From Parendozoicomonas verongulae (GTDB lineage Bacteria > Pseudomonadota > Gammaproteobacteria > Pseudomonadales > Endozoicomonadaceae): a stretch of DNA of 64,000 bases. The stretch is taken from the NCBI RefSeq assembly GCF_009711465.1, contig NZ_SMME01000865.1, positions 1 through 64,000 on the forward strand, given 5' to 3'. The notes beneath the pieces were generated by a model that worked only from the letters and a program-made list of their open reading frames with translations, had not been told where the DNA came from and searched no databases. Positions 46,342 to 55,045 of this stretch are shown here, in pieces (the stretch's first letter is position 1; each line of letters opens with the position of its first letter). The position numbers and the translations under genes are program-made.

Positions 46342-48479
46342 TGTCCGTCTCGTTGTTTAGCCAGCAGTGGTATCGCGTGGCAGAATTACAGGTGCATCTG
46401 CGCCGCCATGCGGATGTGCACCGGCATACTTATCGGGAGCAGGTGTGGTTTGTTCTGCAGGATCATGCCACCGGGCAGTTTCACCGTTTTACCCCCGAAG
46501 CCTGGCACATTATCGCTCTGATGGATGGTGAACGCTCTCTGCAAACCATCTGGGAGCAGGCATCTATGGAGCTGGGCGATGCCATGCCCTCTCAGGATGA
46601 AGTGATTGATCTGGTATCCCGCCTGTTTAACGCCAATCTGCTCCATTCCGACAGCGTGCCGGATATCGAACTGCTCAATCAACGTTACCGCAACCAGAAA
46701 CGTAAACGACAGTTGCAGAAGGTGAAGTCTCCCCTCGCCATCCGCATTCCACTAATGGACCCTGAACGCTTTCTCAGGCGCACGGAACCCTTTGTTCGCC
46801 CGCTGATTTCACGGTGGGGAATGCTGTTCTGGCTGGGTGTGGTGGTTGCCGGAATTGTGCTGGCCGGACTGCACTGGGAAGTGCTGACTAAAAACGTCAG
46901 TGACCGCATTCTTTCTCTGGAAAATGTGCTGCTAATCGCTCTGATCTATCCATTTGTGAAAACCATTCACGAGCTGGGCCACGCCTACATCGTCAAACGC
47001 TGGGGCGGTGAGGTCCACGAGATTGGTATTATGCTGCTGGTGTTCTTTCCGGTGCCCTATGTGGATGCGTCGGCGGCCTCCGCCTTCCACAGTAAATACC
47101 AGCGTATGCTCACGGGGGCTGCAGGTATTCTGGTTGAGTCGTTGATTGCGGCACTGGCAATGATTGTCTGGACGCTGGTTGAGCCGGGAGCTGTGCGGGC
47201 GATAGCTTTTAACACTATGTTGGTTGCCGGAGTCTCAACGCTGTTATTTAACGGCAATCCTCTCCTGCGTTTTGATGCCTACTATGTACTGGCCGACTGG
47301 CTGGAGATTCCCAATCTTGCTACGCGTGGTAATCAGTATCTGGGGTATCTGGTCAAGCGTTATATTCTCAATATTCCCAATCAGGAATCTCAGGTAACAA
47401 CTCGGAAAGAAGGTCTCTGGCTGGCGGGTTATGTCACAGTTTCTTATGTGTATCGCCTGTTTATTATGGTGGCCATTGCTTTGTTTATTGCTGGTCAGTA
47501 TTTCTTTATTGGCACACTGCTGGCTATTTGGTTAATGGTGATGACATTGGTTATGCCGCTGATGAAAATAATAAAGAAAGCGATGGGTGAACCTTCCATT
47601 GAAGAGCATTCCAGTCGTTTGTGGGGACTGGTGACTGGTGTAGTGGTAACGGTTGTTGCTGCATTCGGAATGATTCCGTTCCCACTATCAACGGTTGCCG
47701 AAGGTGTCATTTTACCGCCAGAGCAATCCATGGTGCGGGTGCGTACTGGTGGTTTTGTGCAACAGCTGGCTATTGGAAGTGGTGATACGGTGGAAGAGGG
47801 GCAGCTGCTGGCACAACTGGCTGACCCGGAGCTTGTGGCCCAGCAAGCCGTGCTGGAAGCAAATTATCAAGAGGCACTGGTTCAGTATCAGGCCAGTGTA
47901 GATGATCGTACGGCTGCAGAGTTAAATCGGGAAGTGGTGCGTTTTCGTAAAGAAGAGCTGGAAAACAAAAAGCAGAAAACGCAGCGTATGACTGTCAATA
48001 GTCCTCAGACAGGCGTCTTCTATCTCGACGCTGGTGATTCTCTGAATGGGCGCTTTCTCCCCCGTGGTGAACTGCTGGGTTATGTTATTGCTGATAACAC
48101 CGCTCTCACGGTGATGGTGCCAGAAGATGCTATTGAGCTGGTGCGCAATAATACCAGAGCGGTTGAAGCGCGCTTTGTTTCAGCCCGGGATGTCTCCCTC
48201 AGTGCTGAGGTCGTGCGTATTGCTCCGGCGTCTACACGACAACTACCCAGCCGTATTTTAACGCTGGCCGGTGGTGGCAAGATCGCTTCTAACCCTGATG
48301 AGAGTGAAGGCGTTCACTCCTTTGGTCGCTACTTCCAGCTGGAGTTGGCTCTCGACGATAAATCCTCTACTCGCCTGAATGAACGGGTGTATGTACGTTT
48401 CAGTCATGACCCTGAACCTCTGGTCTTTCGCTGGGTGCGGGATCTTCGTCGTCTATTCCTGAGGCAGTTGGATGTCTAA
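46341..48479 (+). CDS. PqqD-like / M50 metalloprotease / HlyD-like fusion membrane protein
   Basis: Starting at the ATG at 46341, which overlaps the previous TGA, the 712-residue product has three parts. Residues about 20-105 resemble a PqqD-type winged helix (WFVLQD..TGQFHRFTPEAW ... LMDGERSLQTIWEQ ... LVSRLFNANLL), the fold that binds leader peptides in several peptide-maturation systems. About 165-465 is a polytopic M50 zinc protease with H210-E-L-G-H214 and N306-P-x4-D312. About 480-700 is a periplasmic lipoyl-like plus helical HlyD-type region. M50 proteins such as YydH occur with radical SAM peptide modifiers. Here it could recognise the giant protein's N-terminus, cleave it, and pass it to the TolC channel. 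An in-frame start at 46305 (GTG) is less likely. Confidence 0.85.
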   Translation: MSVSLFSQQWYRVAELQVHLRRHADVHRHTYREQVWFVLQDHATGQFHRFTPEAWHIIALMDGERSLQTIWEQASMELGDAMPSQDEVIDLVSRLFNANLLHSDSVPDIELLNQRYRNQKRKRQLQKVKSPLAIRIPLMDPERFLRRTEPFVRPLISRWGMLFWLGVVVAGIVLAGLHWEVLTKNVSDRILSLENVLLIALIYPFVKTIHELGHAYIVKRWGGEVHEIGIMLLVFFPVPYVDASAASAFHSKYQRMLTGAAGILVESLIAALAMIVWTLVEPGAVRAIAFNTMLVAGVSTLLFNGNPLLRFDAYYVLADWLEIPNLATRGNQYLGYLVKRYILNIPNQESQVTTRKEGLWLAGYVTVSYVYRLFIMVAIALFIAGQYFFIGTLLAIWLMVMTLVMPLMKIIKKAMGEPSIEEHSSRLWGLVTGVVVTVVAAFGMIPFPLSTVAEGVILPPEQSMVRVRTGGFVQQLAIGSGDTVEEGQLLAQLADPELVAQQAVLEANYQEALVQYQASVDDRTAAELNREVVRFRKEELENKKQKTQRMTVNSPQTGVFYLDAGDSLNGRFLPRGELLGYVIADNTALTVMVPEDAIELVRNNTRAVEARFVSARDVSLSAEVVRIAPASTRQLPSRILTLAGGGKIASNPDESEGVHSFGRYFQLELALDDKSSTRLNERVYVRFSHDPEPLVFRWVRDLRRLFLRQLDV

Positions 48480-50385
48480 GCGCCCGCAACGGCAGGCGGT
48501 GGGCCGACTGTTGCGGCCTGAGCGTCGTCACCAGCCGAAAGAGACTTTGGAGAAGCTCTGTCATCGGGCAAAAGGTGTTGGGCAGAGCGTGGGTGTCGTA
48601 CGCCGAATACGATACCAGCAACTTATAAAAAAGATTCACCAACAGCCTGAACTTGCACTTTGTGAGAACACCCTCGAAGCATTCAAACAAAAACTGCGAA
48701 GCAATGGTTTAATCGATGATTTGCTCATTCAAGCTTTTGCTATGGTGCGTCAGGTGGCAGGCCGTGAATTGGGAATGCTTCACTTCGACTCCCAGCTACT
48801 GGCAGGGCTGGCTTTGCTTGAAGGTAATATTGCTGAAATGCAGACTGGTGAAGGCAAAACCCTGACTGCGACTCTCCCGGCTGCCGCTGCAGGCCATAGC
48901 GGAATTCCCGTGCATGTGGTTACAGTGAACGAGTATTTAGCTCGGCGGGATGCCGAGCTTATGGAGCCTGTGTATCGTTCTCTCGGCTTAACAGTGGGCT
49001 GTATTGTACCCAGGATGTCCTTTGTGGAGCGCCATGCTGCTTACAGTTGTGATGTCGTGTACTGCACCAATAAAGATCTTGTATTTGATTACCTGCGTGA
49101 TCAGTTGGTTTTGAAGCAGAACAGCAATCCGTTGCATTTGCATAGTGAACGGCTGCGGGGCAACAGTGAGCTGGAAGCATCTCTCCTGTTAAGAGGGCTG
49201 CACTTTGCAGTTGTGGATGAAGCGGACAGCGTGTTGCTGGATGAAGCCCGCAGCCCGTTGGTGATTTCAGGAGGGCATGGCCTGTCAGAGGATCAGGTTC
49301 AGGTGTATCAGCAGGCACTGAAATATGCCGCACAATTGAAAGCGGATGAGGATTACCTGCTCGACAGGCAGAAGCGCAGTATTCAGTTCACGGGTCTGGG
49401 TGAAGAGCGGCTGAAGGTGATAAGTCGGAATGCAGGGAACTACTGGGCCAGTAAGGTGCGGCGGGAAGATATTGTTTATAAAGCACTGACTGCAATGGGA
49501 TTGCTGGATCGGAATCATCATTATCTTATACGGGATGGCAAGGTACAGATTATTGATGAGCACACCGGTCGGATAATGGAAGATCGAAGCTGGGAGCAAG
49601 GCTTACATCAGCTGGTAGAGCTGAAAGAAGACTGTGAGCTGACATCTCCCAGAGACACCTTGGCTCGGATGACGTATCAACGGTTTTTCCGCCAATACCT
49701 CCATCTTGGGGGGATGACGGGCACAGCCTGCGAAGTGCGTGGCGAACTGTGGAATATCTACGGTTTGCCTGTAGTGAAAATTCCTACCCACAAGCCCAGT
49801 AAACGACAGTACTTCTCTCCACAGTTTCATACGACAGCCAACCAGAAATGGCAGGCTGTAGTTGATCGAATAAAAGCTATGCATCAGCAAGGGCGGCCCG
49901 TGCTTGTAGGCGTTGCCAGTGTAGGGCAAGCCCAACATCTGCATCAAATGTTAGAAAACGAAAAGATCGTTCACAGGGTTCTCAGCGCCAGCCATGACGA
50001 TGAAGAGGCCGATATCGTTGCCTGTGCCGGTGAACGTGGGCAGGTCACAGTGGCTACGCAGATGGCAGGGCGGGGCACAGATATCAGCCTCTCCGATGAG
50101 GTGGAAGCCATGGGCGGGCTGCATGTGATTCTCACGGAGTACCATGACTCATCCCGCATTGACCGACAGCTGGCAGGGCGCTGTGCCCGGCAGGGAGATG
50201 CGGGAAGTTTTGAGGTGATAGTTTCTGGTGAAGATTCTTCCATAACGCGCGCCTTACCACAGCAATACAGTTTGTGGCGATTAAGGCGGGCACAAAAAAA
50301 GGTTGAGCGCCGTCATGCCGTGATCAGGCGTCAGGTATTTAGAATTGATGAACGTCAGGATGAGCGACTGGCCTTTGTCGGGTAG
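48472..50385 (+). CDS. SecA-like ATPase lacking the C-terminal translocation domains
   Basis: This 637-residue protein has the SecA motor. Walker A is GEGKT (126-130), Walker B is DEAD (249-252, in VVDEADSVLLDEARSP), and motif V/VI segments are GRGTDI (533-538) and QLAGRCARQGD (566-576). The preprotein cross-linking region lies between about 270 and 400. The chain ends soon after RRAQKKVERRHAVIRRQVF, which corresponds to the first helix of the SecA scaffold, so the helical wing, two-helix finger and zinc-binding tail of a typical 850-900-residue SecA are missing. It is not the housekeeping SecA. It overlaps the preceding gene by 8 bases. Inference: it powers or chaperones export of the giant protein. 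Confidence 0.9.
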   Translation: MSKRPQRQAVGRLLRPERRHQPKETLEKLCHRAKGVGQSVGVVRRIRYQQLIKKIHQQPELALCENTLEAFKQKLRSNGLIDDLLIQAFAMVRQVAGRELGMLHFDSQLLAGLALLEGNIAEMQTGEGKTLTATLPAAAAGHSGIPVHVVTVNEYLARRDAELMEPVYRSLGLTVGCIVPRMSFVERHAAYSCDVVYCTNKDLVFDYLRDQLVLKQNSNPLHLHSERLRGNSELEASLLLRGLHFAVVDEADSVLLDEARSPLVISGGHGLSEDQVQVYQQALKYAAQLKADEDYLLDRQKRSIQFTGLGEERLKVISRNAGNYWASKVRREDIVYKALTAMGLLDRNHHYLIRDGKVQIIDEHTGRIMEDRSWEQGLHQLVELKEDCELTSPRDTLARMTYQRFFRQYLHLGGMTGTACEVRGELWNIYGLPVVKIPTHKPSKRQYFSPQFHTTANQKWQAVVDRIKAMHQQGRPVLVGVASVGQAQHLHQMLENEKIVHRVLSASHDDEEADIVACAGERGQVTVATQMAGRGTDISLSDEVEAMGGLHVILTEYHDSSRIDRQLAGRCARQGDAGSFEVIVSGEDSSITRALPQQYSLWRLRRAQKKVERRHAVIRRQVFRIDERQDERLAFVG

Positions 50386-50397
50386 AGGGAGTTAATA

Positions 50398-51138
50398 ATG
50401 AATAAAGTGTTTCAGATGCTGCCCTTGCAACTGTTTTTATGGGCAGGCTCTGCTACAGCACAAACGCCAGACGATATGCAGTTGAGTTGTTTACTTGAGC
50501 CCAGTCGTGAGATAAAAGTCAGCAGTCATGTATCGGGTATTGTCAGTGCCGTAAATACAGAGCGTGGCTCTCAGGTGAATAAAGGGCAGGTGCTGGTGAA
50601 GCTGGAAAGTGGTTTAGAGCAGGCCGCGCTGGACAGCGTAAAAGCACGGGCGGAGTTTTCATCCCGAAAGCTGGAACGTAATAAAGATCTGCTGCGCAAA
50701 GGGCTGCTCTCTGACTTTGAGCAGGATGAACTGCTGACTGATAAACAGCTGGCACAACTGGCTATCAAGGAAGCGGAAGCGCGGCTAAAGCAGCGAACAA
50801 TTTATAGCCCAGCTGATGCTATTGTTGTGAAACGCAGCGTGTCCATTGGTGAATATGTGGGCACAGAGCCGGTTCTGGAGTTGGTGTCGTTAAACCCGCT
50901 GCATGCGGAAATTGTTTTGCGAGCAGAGCACTATGGTCAGGTTCAGCCGGGTACGCCTGTGAGTGTAGCTATTGGTGGGCAGGAGGATGTTTTTCAGGGC
51001 ACAGTCAAAATTGTGGATAAAGTGATTGATGCCGCCAGTGGTACCTATGGCGTGCGAGTGGAGCTACCCAACCCAGACTCAAAACTGCCTGCAGGTTTGA
51101 AGTGTCGGGCCATATTTGAACTTACTTCTGTGCAGTAA
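50398..51138 (+). CDS. Periplasmic HlyD-like adaptor protein
   Basis: This 246-residue protein has a signal peptide (MNKVFQMLPLQLFLWAGSATAQ) and the usual adaptor order: half lipoyl domain (IKVSSHVSGIVSAVNTERGS), a short helical hairpin (about 80-130), second half (RTIYSPADAIVVKRSVSIGE), and a beta-barrel domain (AEIVLRAEHYGQVQPGTPVS). It is shorter than most RND or type I adaptors and lacks a membrane anchor. It is the third HlyD-like module of the locus. It starts 12 bases after the SecA-like stop and is the last gene of the run; 51139-51320 holds no gene. Confidence 0.87.
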   Translation: MNKVFQMLPLQLFLWAGSATAQTPDDMQLSCLLEPSREIKVSSHVSGIVSAVNTERGSQVNKGQVLVKLESGLEQAALDSVKARAEFSSRKLERNKDLLRKGLLSDFEQDELLTDKQLAQLAIKEAEARLKQRTIYSPADAIVVKRSVSIGEYVGTEPVLELVSLNPLHAEIVLRAEHYGQVQPGTPVSVAIGGQEDVFQGTVKIVDKVIDAASGTYGVRVELPNPDSKLPAGLKCRAIFELTSVQ

Positions 51139-51320
51139 TCAGGAAAAATGGCGTTTCCAGGTGGATGGTTTGTGCCTCTACAGTGTGGAACCCGATAGCC
51201 TTGTGTGACATTTCTCTATGGCTTTGTTACGTGTTCTACCAGCCTTGTCAGTAGGTTTTTAAACTTGTTGCTCATGGGAAGGTCAATATGGAAATCTCAC
51301 TCTCATTATAGGGCTTATGT

Positions 51321-52925
51321 ATGAATATTGACTCCAGCTCACCAGCGATACTGGGCGCTCAAGCTTCCAAAGAACCACAGCTCGACTCGGATGAACTACG
51401 TGTCTCTATACCTATCAAGTCTTTAAAGAGATCTCCATTTCGGGCAGTAATAGTAAACTTGCCCTGTAAAGCTGTGAGAGCAGATGAGGTTGGATACAGA
51501 GCTACAAGCATGGGGCTGCCCAGACGTATTGTGAGCACTATTGATCGAGTCCAGTCGTTACTGCTTTTAGAAGGTGAAGATGAAAGCGTTGCCCTCACAC
51601 CTTACGAGAAAGATTCTAAACAAAAAACCACGAGGTGGTTGAAGGCTTTCCGAGTGACAAGGCCTCAATGGGAGAGTTGCCGGCAAAAATACAACCAGAT
51701 TGTCCGGCAGCTTGAGGCTTTTCACCGGGAGCTTCAGGAGAATAAGCGTGATTTACCCACATTAGACGATATAAAAAGCAATGTTGATCTTTATACAAAT
51801 CTAAGAGCATTTGCACTGCTTGAATGGCATCGCGATCCATGTGCCTTGCTGTTAGGGTTGGCATTAGATTGTAAACTTGTAACGTTACAGGGGGTAGGGG
51901 AGTTTCGGGAGCCTTCATTTGACTGGAGGGAAAGCTATACAGAGGTTGATAAGTCGGTAAAAAAAATAGGGTGGCATAAAAAACCTGCAGATAAAAAACC
52001 TGCAGCTAAGAAACCTGCAGCTAAGAAACCTGATGAGGTGGATGTAGCAAAAACACCATCTGCATACCAGCTTCTGAAACATAGAGTCGCACAAAAGGCA
52101 GAACGCTGGAATATAGCTCACGTTGTGTACGCACCTGCTAGCTATTACGACAACGGAACAGTTTTGTTCCCTAAAAGAGTGAGAGATGTTACAGCGCGAA
52201 AAAGATTTTCGAAGGTTCTTAGTAAGAAGTTACAAGAATTTGAGTCAAGGCTAAAGAAAACAGGCTGCTCGTCAAGGTACTATACGACTCACTGGGGTAT
52301 TTTTTGCGAGTATACCCACCAATTGGCTGATGAATTAGATAAACTGTCTGCCTCCAAGAAAAAACGTGATAAAGAGATGTCGCCTTTTGAGTGTGTCGAT
52401 GATGATACGAGAAAGTGGCTTTCCTGGGTTTGGCTAAACTCCGAAAATAATCTTTTAGCACAACTTTTTTTCCTTATGGTTGAGAACATCAATACTGTGC
52501 TCTACCAAAACGAAGTTATTAAATATGTTGACTGGATTCCTTTGGTAAAGGATATAGAGCCTTTTGAATCTAAACAGGATTTTTACGATACGTTTCCAGA
52601 TAGTGAATCATATATGAGTTCTGAGCAAAGTGATGATCCAGAAGATGATCCAGAAGATGATCCAGAAGATGACGGATCTTTGTCAGATGATATGGATGAA
52701 AGCTCGGCATATTTTGAAGCCTGGCGTGCTAATGTCCTTCAAGCCATGGTATCCACTATGGAGGCAAAACAGAAATATATTCACATTCTACAACGCCATG
52801 GCCAGCCCGAGGTAAAAGTTGAGGTGGCATTGAAAAACAGTGAGTTCAGAGCGATACGTAAGCGTATTAGAAGCATGTATCCACCCGATGAGCCCAAAAG
52901 GGTGAGATGGGCTAAAAACACATAA
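51321..52925 (+). CDS. Unknown protein with Lys/Pro/Ala and Asp/Pro/Glu repeats
   Basis: This 534-residue protein has no signal peptide and no family I recognise. A KKPAAKKPAAKKP repeat at about residues 221-238 and a DDPEDDPEDDPEDD repeat at about 438-451 are encoded by near-exact 15-bp and 12-bp tandem repeats. The rest is charged and helical, with a Trp-rich centre (KWLSWVWLNSENN). The ribosome binding site is weak (AGGGC near 51310), so the start is uncertain. It lies between the secretion locus and parE and is probably a separate unit. It could be a lineage-specific effector, but nothing in the sequence proves secretion. Confidence 0.6.
   Translation: MNIDSSSPAILGAQASKEPQLDSDELRVSIPIKSLKRSPFRAVIVNLPCKAVRADEVGYRATSMGLPRRIVSTIDRVQSLLLLEGEDESVALTPYEKDSKQKTTRWLKAFRVTRPQWESCRQKYNQIVRQLEAFHRELQENKRDLPTLDDIKSNVDLYTNLRAFALLEWHRDPCALLLGLALDCKLVTLQGVGEFREPSFDWRESYTEVDKSVKKIGWHKKPADKKPAAKKPAAKKPDEVDVAKTPSAYQLLKHRVAQKAERWNIAHVVYAPASYYDNGTVLFPKRVRDVTARKRFSKVLSKKLQEFESRLKKTGCSSRYYTTHWGIFCEYTHQLADELDKLSASKKKRDKEMSPFECVDDDTRKWLSWVWLNSENNLLAQLFFLMVENINTVLYQNEVIKYVDWIPLVKDIEPFESKQDFYDTFPDSESYMSSEQSDDPEDDPEDDPEDDGSLSDDMDESSAYFEAWRANVLQAMVSTMEAKQKYIHILQRHGQPEVKVEVALKNSEFRAIRKRIRSMYPPDEPKRVRWAKNT
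51981..52034 (+). repeat. 15-bp tandem repeat, 3.6 copies, inside the 51321 gene
   Basis: AAACCTGCAGCTAAG and one variant repeat at 51981, 51996 and 52011, with a partial copy at 52026. Each copy encodes KPAAK or KPADK, so changes in copy number keep the frame. Confidence 0.85.
52632..52673 (+). repeat. 12-bp tandem repeat, 3.5 copies, inside the 51321 gene
   Basis: GATGATCCAGAA repeats exactly at 52632, 52644 and 52656 with a partial fourth copy, encoding DDPE units. Copy number changes would keep the frame. Confidence 0.88.
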
Positions 52926-52960
52926 GTACCCAAACCATTGTTTTCGCAGGTCTGGGTACT
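52925..52960. terminator. Hairpin between convergent genes (possible terminator)
   Basis: AGTACCCAAACC (52925-52936) and GGTCTGGGTACT (52949-52960) pair with one mismatch over 12 bp. It lies between the stop of the 51321 gene and the stop of convergent parE. Neither side has a long T run, so termination is plausible but not certain. Confidence 0.5.
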
Positions 52961-52978
52961 CAGGGTGTGGTGTGCCGG

Positions 52979-54865
52979 TCAAATCTCAACAAGATTCCCT
53001 TTCGTCTCCAGCCATTTCTTACGATCCGATGCTCTCTTCTTAGCCAGCATCATATCCAACACCTGTTGTGTCGTGAGCGGCTCGTCAATGGTCAGCTGAA
53101 CCAGACGACGCGTGTCTGGTGCCATGGTGGTTTCACGGAGCTGGAGCGGGTTCATTTCACCCAATCCCTTAAAGCGCTGTACGCCGACTTTACCGCGCTT
53201 CTTTTCTGCCTTCAGGCGATCCAGAACACCCTCCTTCTCCGCTTCGTCGAGGGCATAGTAAACCTCTTTACCAATGTCGATGCGATACAGTGGCGGCATG
53301 GCCACATACACATGACCAGCTTCCACCAGTTTGCGGAAGTGTTGCACAAACAGAGCACAGAGCAGAGTAGCGATATGAAGGCCATCGGAGTCCGCATCGG
53401 CGAGAATGCAGACTTTACCGTAGCGCAGGCCGTCGAGCTTGTCGGATCCTGGGTCTACACCCAGTGCTACGGAGATGTCGTGTATTTCCTGAGAGCCGAG
53501 CACTTCGGAGGAGTCCACTTCCCAAGTGTTCAGAATCTTGCCCCGCAGAGGCATGATGGCCTGATGTTCACGGTCACGGGCTTGCTTGGCAGAGCCGCCA
53601 GCAGAGTCACCTTCCACCAGAAAGATTTCGGTGTAGTTGAGATCCTGACTGGTGCAGTCGGCCAGCTTACCGGGCAGGGCCGGGCCTTGGGTGATTTTTT
53701 TGCGTACAACCTTTTTGGCTTTGCGCATACGACGCTGGGCGGTTGATATACACAGGTCAGCCAGCACTTCAGCCTGATCAGTGTGCTGATTCAGCCACAG
53801 GCTGAAGGCATCTTTGACAACGCCGGACACAAAGGCCGCACACTCGCGGGATGAAAGGCGTTCTTTGGTCTGACCGGAGAACTGTGGGTCAGCCAGTTTG
53901 GCAGAGAGTACATAGGCACAGCGTTCCCAGATGTCATCGGGAGTCAGCTTTACACCACGGGGTAGCAGGTTGCGGAATTCGCAGAACTCACGCATGGCTT
54001 CCAGCAAACCGGTGCGCAGGCCATTGACATGGGTACCGCCCTGAGCAGTGGGAATCAGGTTTACGTAGGATTCGGTAATCAGCTCGCCGCCTTCGGGCAG
54101 CCAGATCACGGCCCAGTCTACAGCTTCCTTTTCACCCCGCAGGCTGCCTGTAAAGGCCTCCTTTGGCAGCAGTTCATAACCATCAACGGCGTTGTGCAGA
54201 TAGTCTTTCAGGCCATCCTGGTAGTGCCAGGTTTCCGTTTCTTTGGTAGCGACATTCTGAAAAGTCACTTTCAAACCGGGGCAGAGAACGGCTTTGGCCC
54301 GCAGAGTATGCTTCAGGCGCAGGGCTGCGAATTTGGGAGAATCGAAGTATTGGGCATCTGGCCAGAAATGGATAGACGTACCAGTGTTGCGCTTACCGCA
54401 GGTGTCGACGACTTCCAGCTCAGAGGCTTTGAAACCATCTTTAAAACCGATGTTGTACACCTGTCCGCCACGACGAATCCGGATATCCAGCTTAGTGGAT
54501 AGGGCGTTCACAACCGATACACCCACACCGTGCAAACCACCGGAGAACTGATAGTTTTTGTTGGAGAATTTACCGCCAGCGTGGAGACGGGTGAGAATCA
54601 GTTCCACCCCAGACACTTTGTGTTTGGGGTGAATGTCTACCGGCATGCCTCGTCCGTTATCGATCACTTCCAGAGAGTTATCCGGGTACAGGATCACCTT
54701 CAACTCTGTGGCGTGGCCGGCCAGAGCTTCGTCCACACTGTTATCAATCACCTCTCGGGCAAGGTGGTTCGGGCGAGTGGTGTCTGTGTACATGCCCGGA
54801 CGCTTACGCACCGGATCAAGCCCTGAGAGTACTTCGATAGCTTCGGCAGTGTATTCGTTCTGCAT
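52979..54865 (-). CDS. parE: DNA topoisomerase IV subunit B
   Basis: ParE is the ATPase subunit of topoisomerase IV, which with ParC separates daughter chromosomes. The ATP site is present (EVIDNSVDEALAG, DNGRGMPV, GGLHGVGVSVVNALS), as is the TOPRIM metal site (EGDSAGGSAKQ, LADADSDGLHI). The frame runs 28 codons further upstream, but ParE proteins start like MQNEYTAEAIEVLSGL, and AAGGGA precedes the ATG at 54865. The 628 residues then match the 630 of E. coli. It lies downstream of yqiA, the usual gammaproteobacterial order. Confidence 0.97.
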   Translation of the reverse strand: MQNEYTAEAIEVLSGLDPVRKRPGMYTDTTRPNHLAREVIDNSVDEALAGHATELKVILYPDNSLEVIDNGRGMPVDIHPKHKVSGVELILTRLHAGGKFSNKNYQFSGGLHGVGVSVVNALSTKLDIRIRRGGQVYNIGFKDGFKASELEVVDTCGKRNTGTSIHFWPDAQYFDSPKFAALRLKHTLRAKAVLCPGLKVTFQNVATKETETWHYQDGLKDYLHNAVDGYELLPKEAFTGSLRGEKEAVDWAVIWLPEGGELITESYVNLIPTAQGGTHVNGLRTGLLEAMREFCEFRNLLPRGVKLTPDDIWERCAYVLSAKLADPQFSGQTKERLSSRECAAFVSGVVKDAFSLWLNQHTDQAEVLADLCISTAQRRMRKAKKVVRKKITQGPALPGKLADCTSQDLNYTEIFLVEGDSAGGSAKQARDREHQAIMPLRGKILNTWEVDSSEVLGSQEIHDISVALGVDPGSDKLDGLRYGKVCILADADSDGLHIATLLCALFVQHFRKLVEAGHVYVAMPPLYRIDIGKEVYYALDEAEKEGVLDRLKAEKKRGKVGVQRFKGLGEMNPLQLRETTMAPDTRRLVQLTIDEPLTTQQVLDMMLAKKRASDRKKWLETKGNLVEI

Positions 54866-54994
54866 GTTTCCCTTCTGAAGCGGAGGCGAGCTGTGCTCGG
54901 CGAATAAATGAATTGGACAAGTGTAAAACGTCTTGGGGGCTTTGTTCAAAAACTGTTTTATAACTGCTTTTTATGGGGGTGGGTTCTGATCTGT

Positions 54995-55034
54995 CGGGTT
55001 ATCTGAGGGAAATAGTCCCAGATAACCCGTTTTT
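54995..55034 (+). terminator. Strong T-tailed hairpin on the plus strand between yqiA and parE
   Basis: CGGGTTATCTG (54995-55005) and CAGATAACCCG (55019-55029) form a perfect 11-bp stem followed by TTTTTAG. It has the form of an intrinsic terminator for plus-strand transcription, yet both neighbours lie on the minus strand. On the minus strand no T run follows. It may stop antisense transcripts or act as a stem in the yqiA-parE mRNA. Confidence 0.6.
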
Positions 55035-55045
55035 AGATTCGAGGG

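Noticed and set aside
48472-50385. Housekeeping SecA
   Set aside because: Too short, ends in the first scaffold helix, lacks the zinc tail, and sits in an operon with HlyD-type adaptors.
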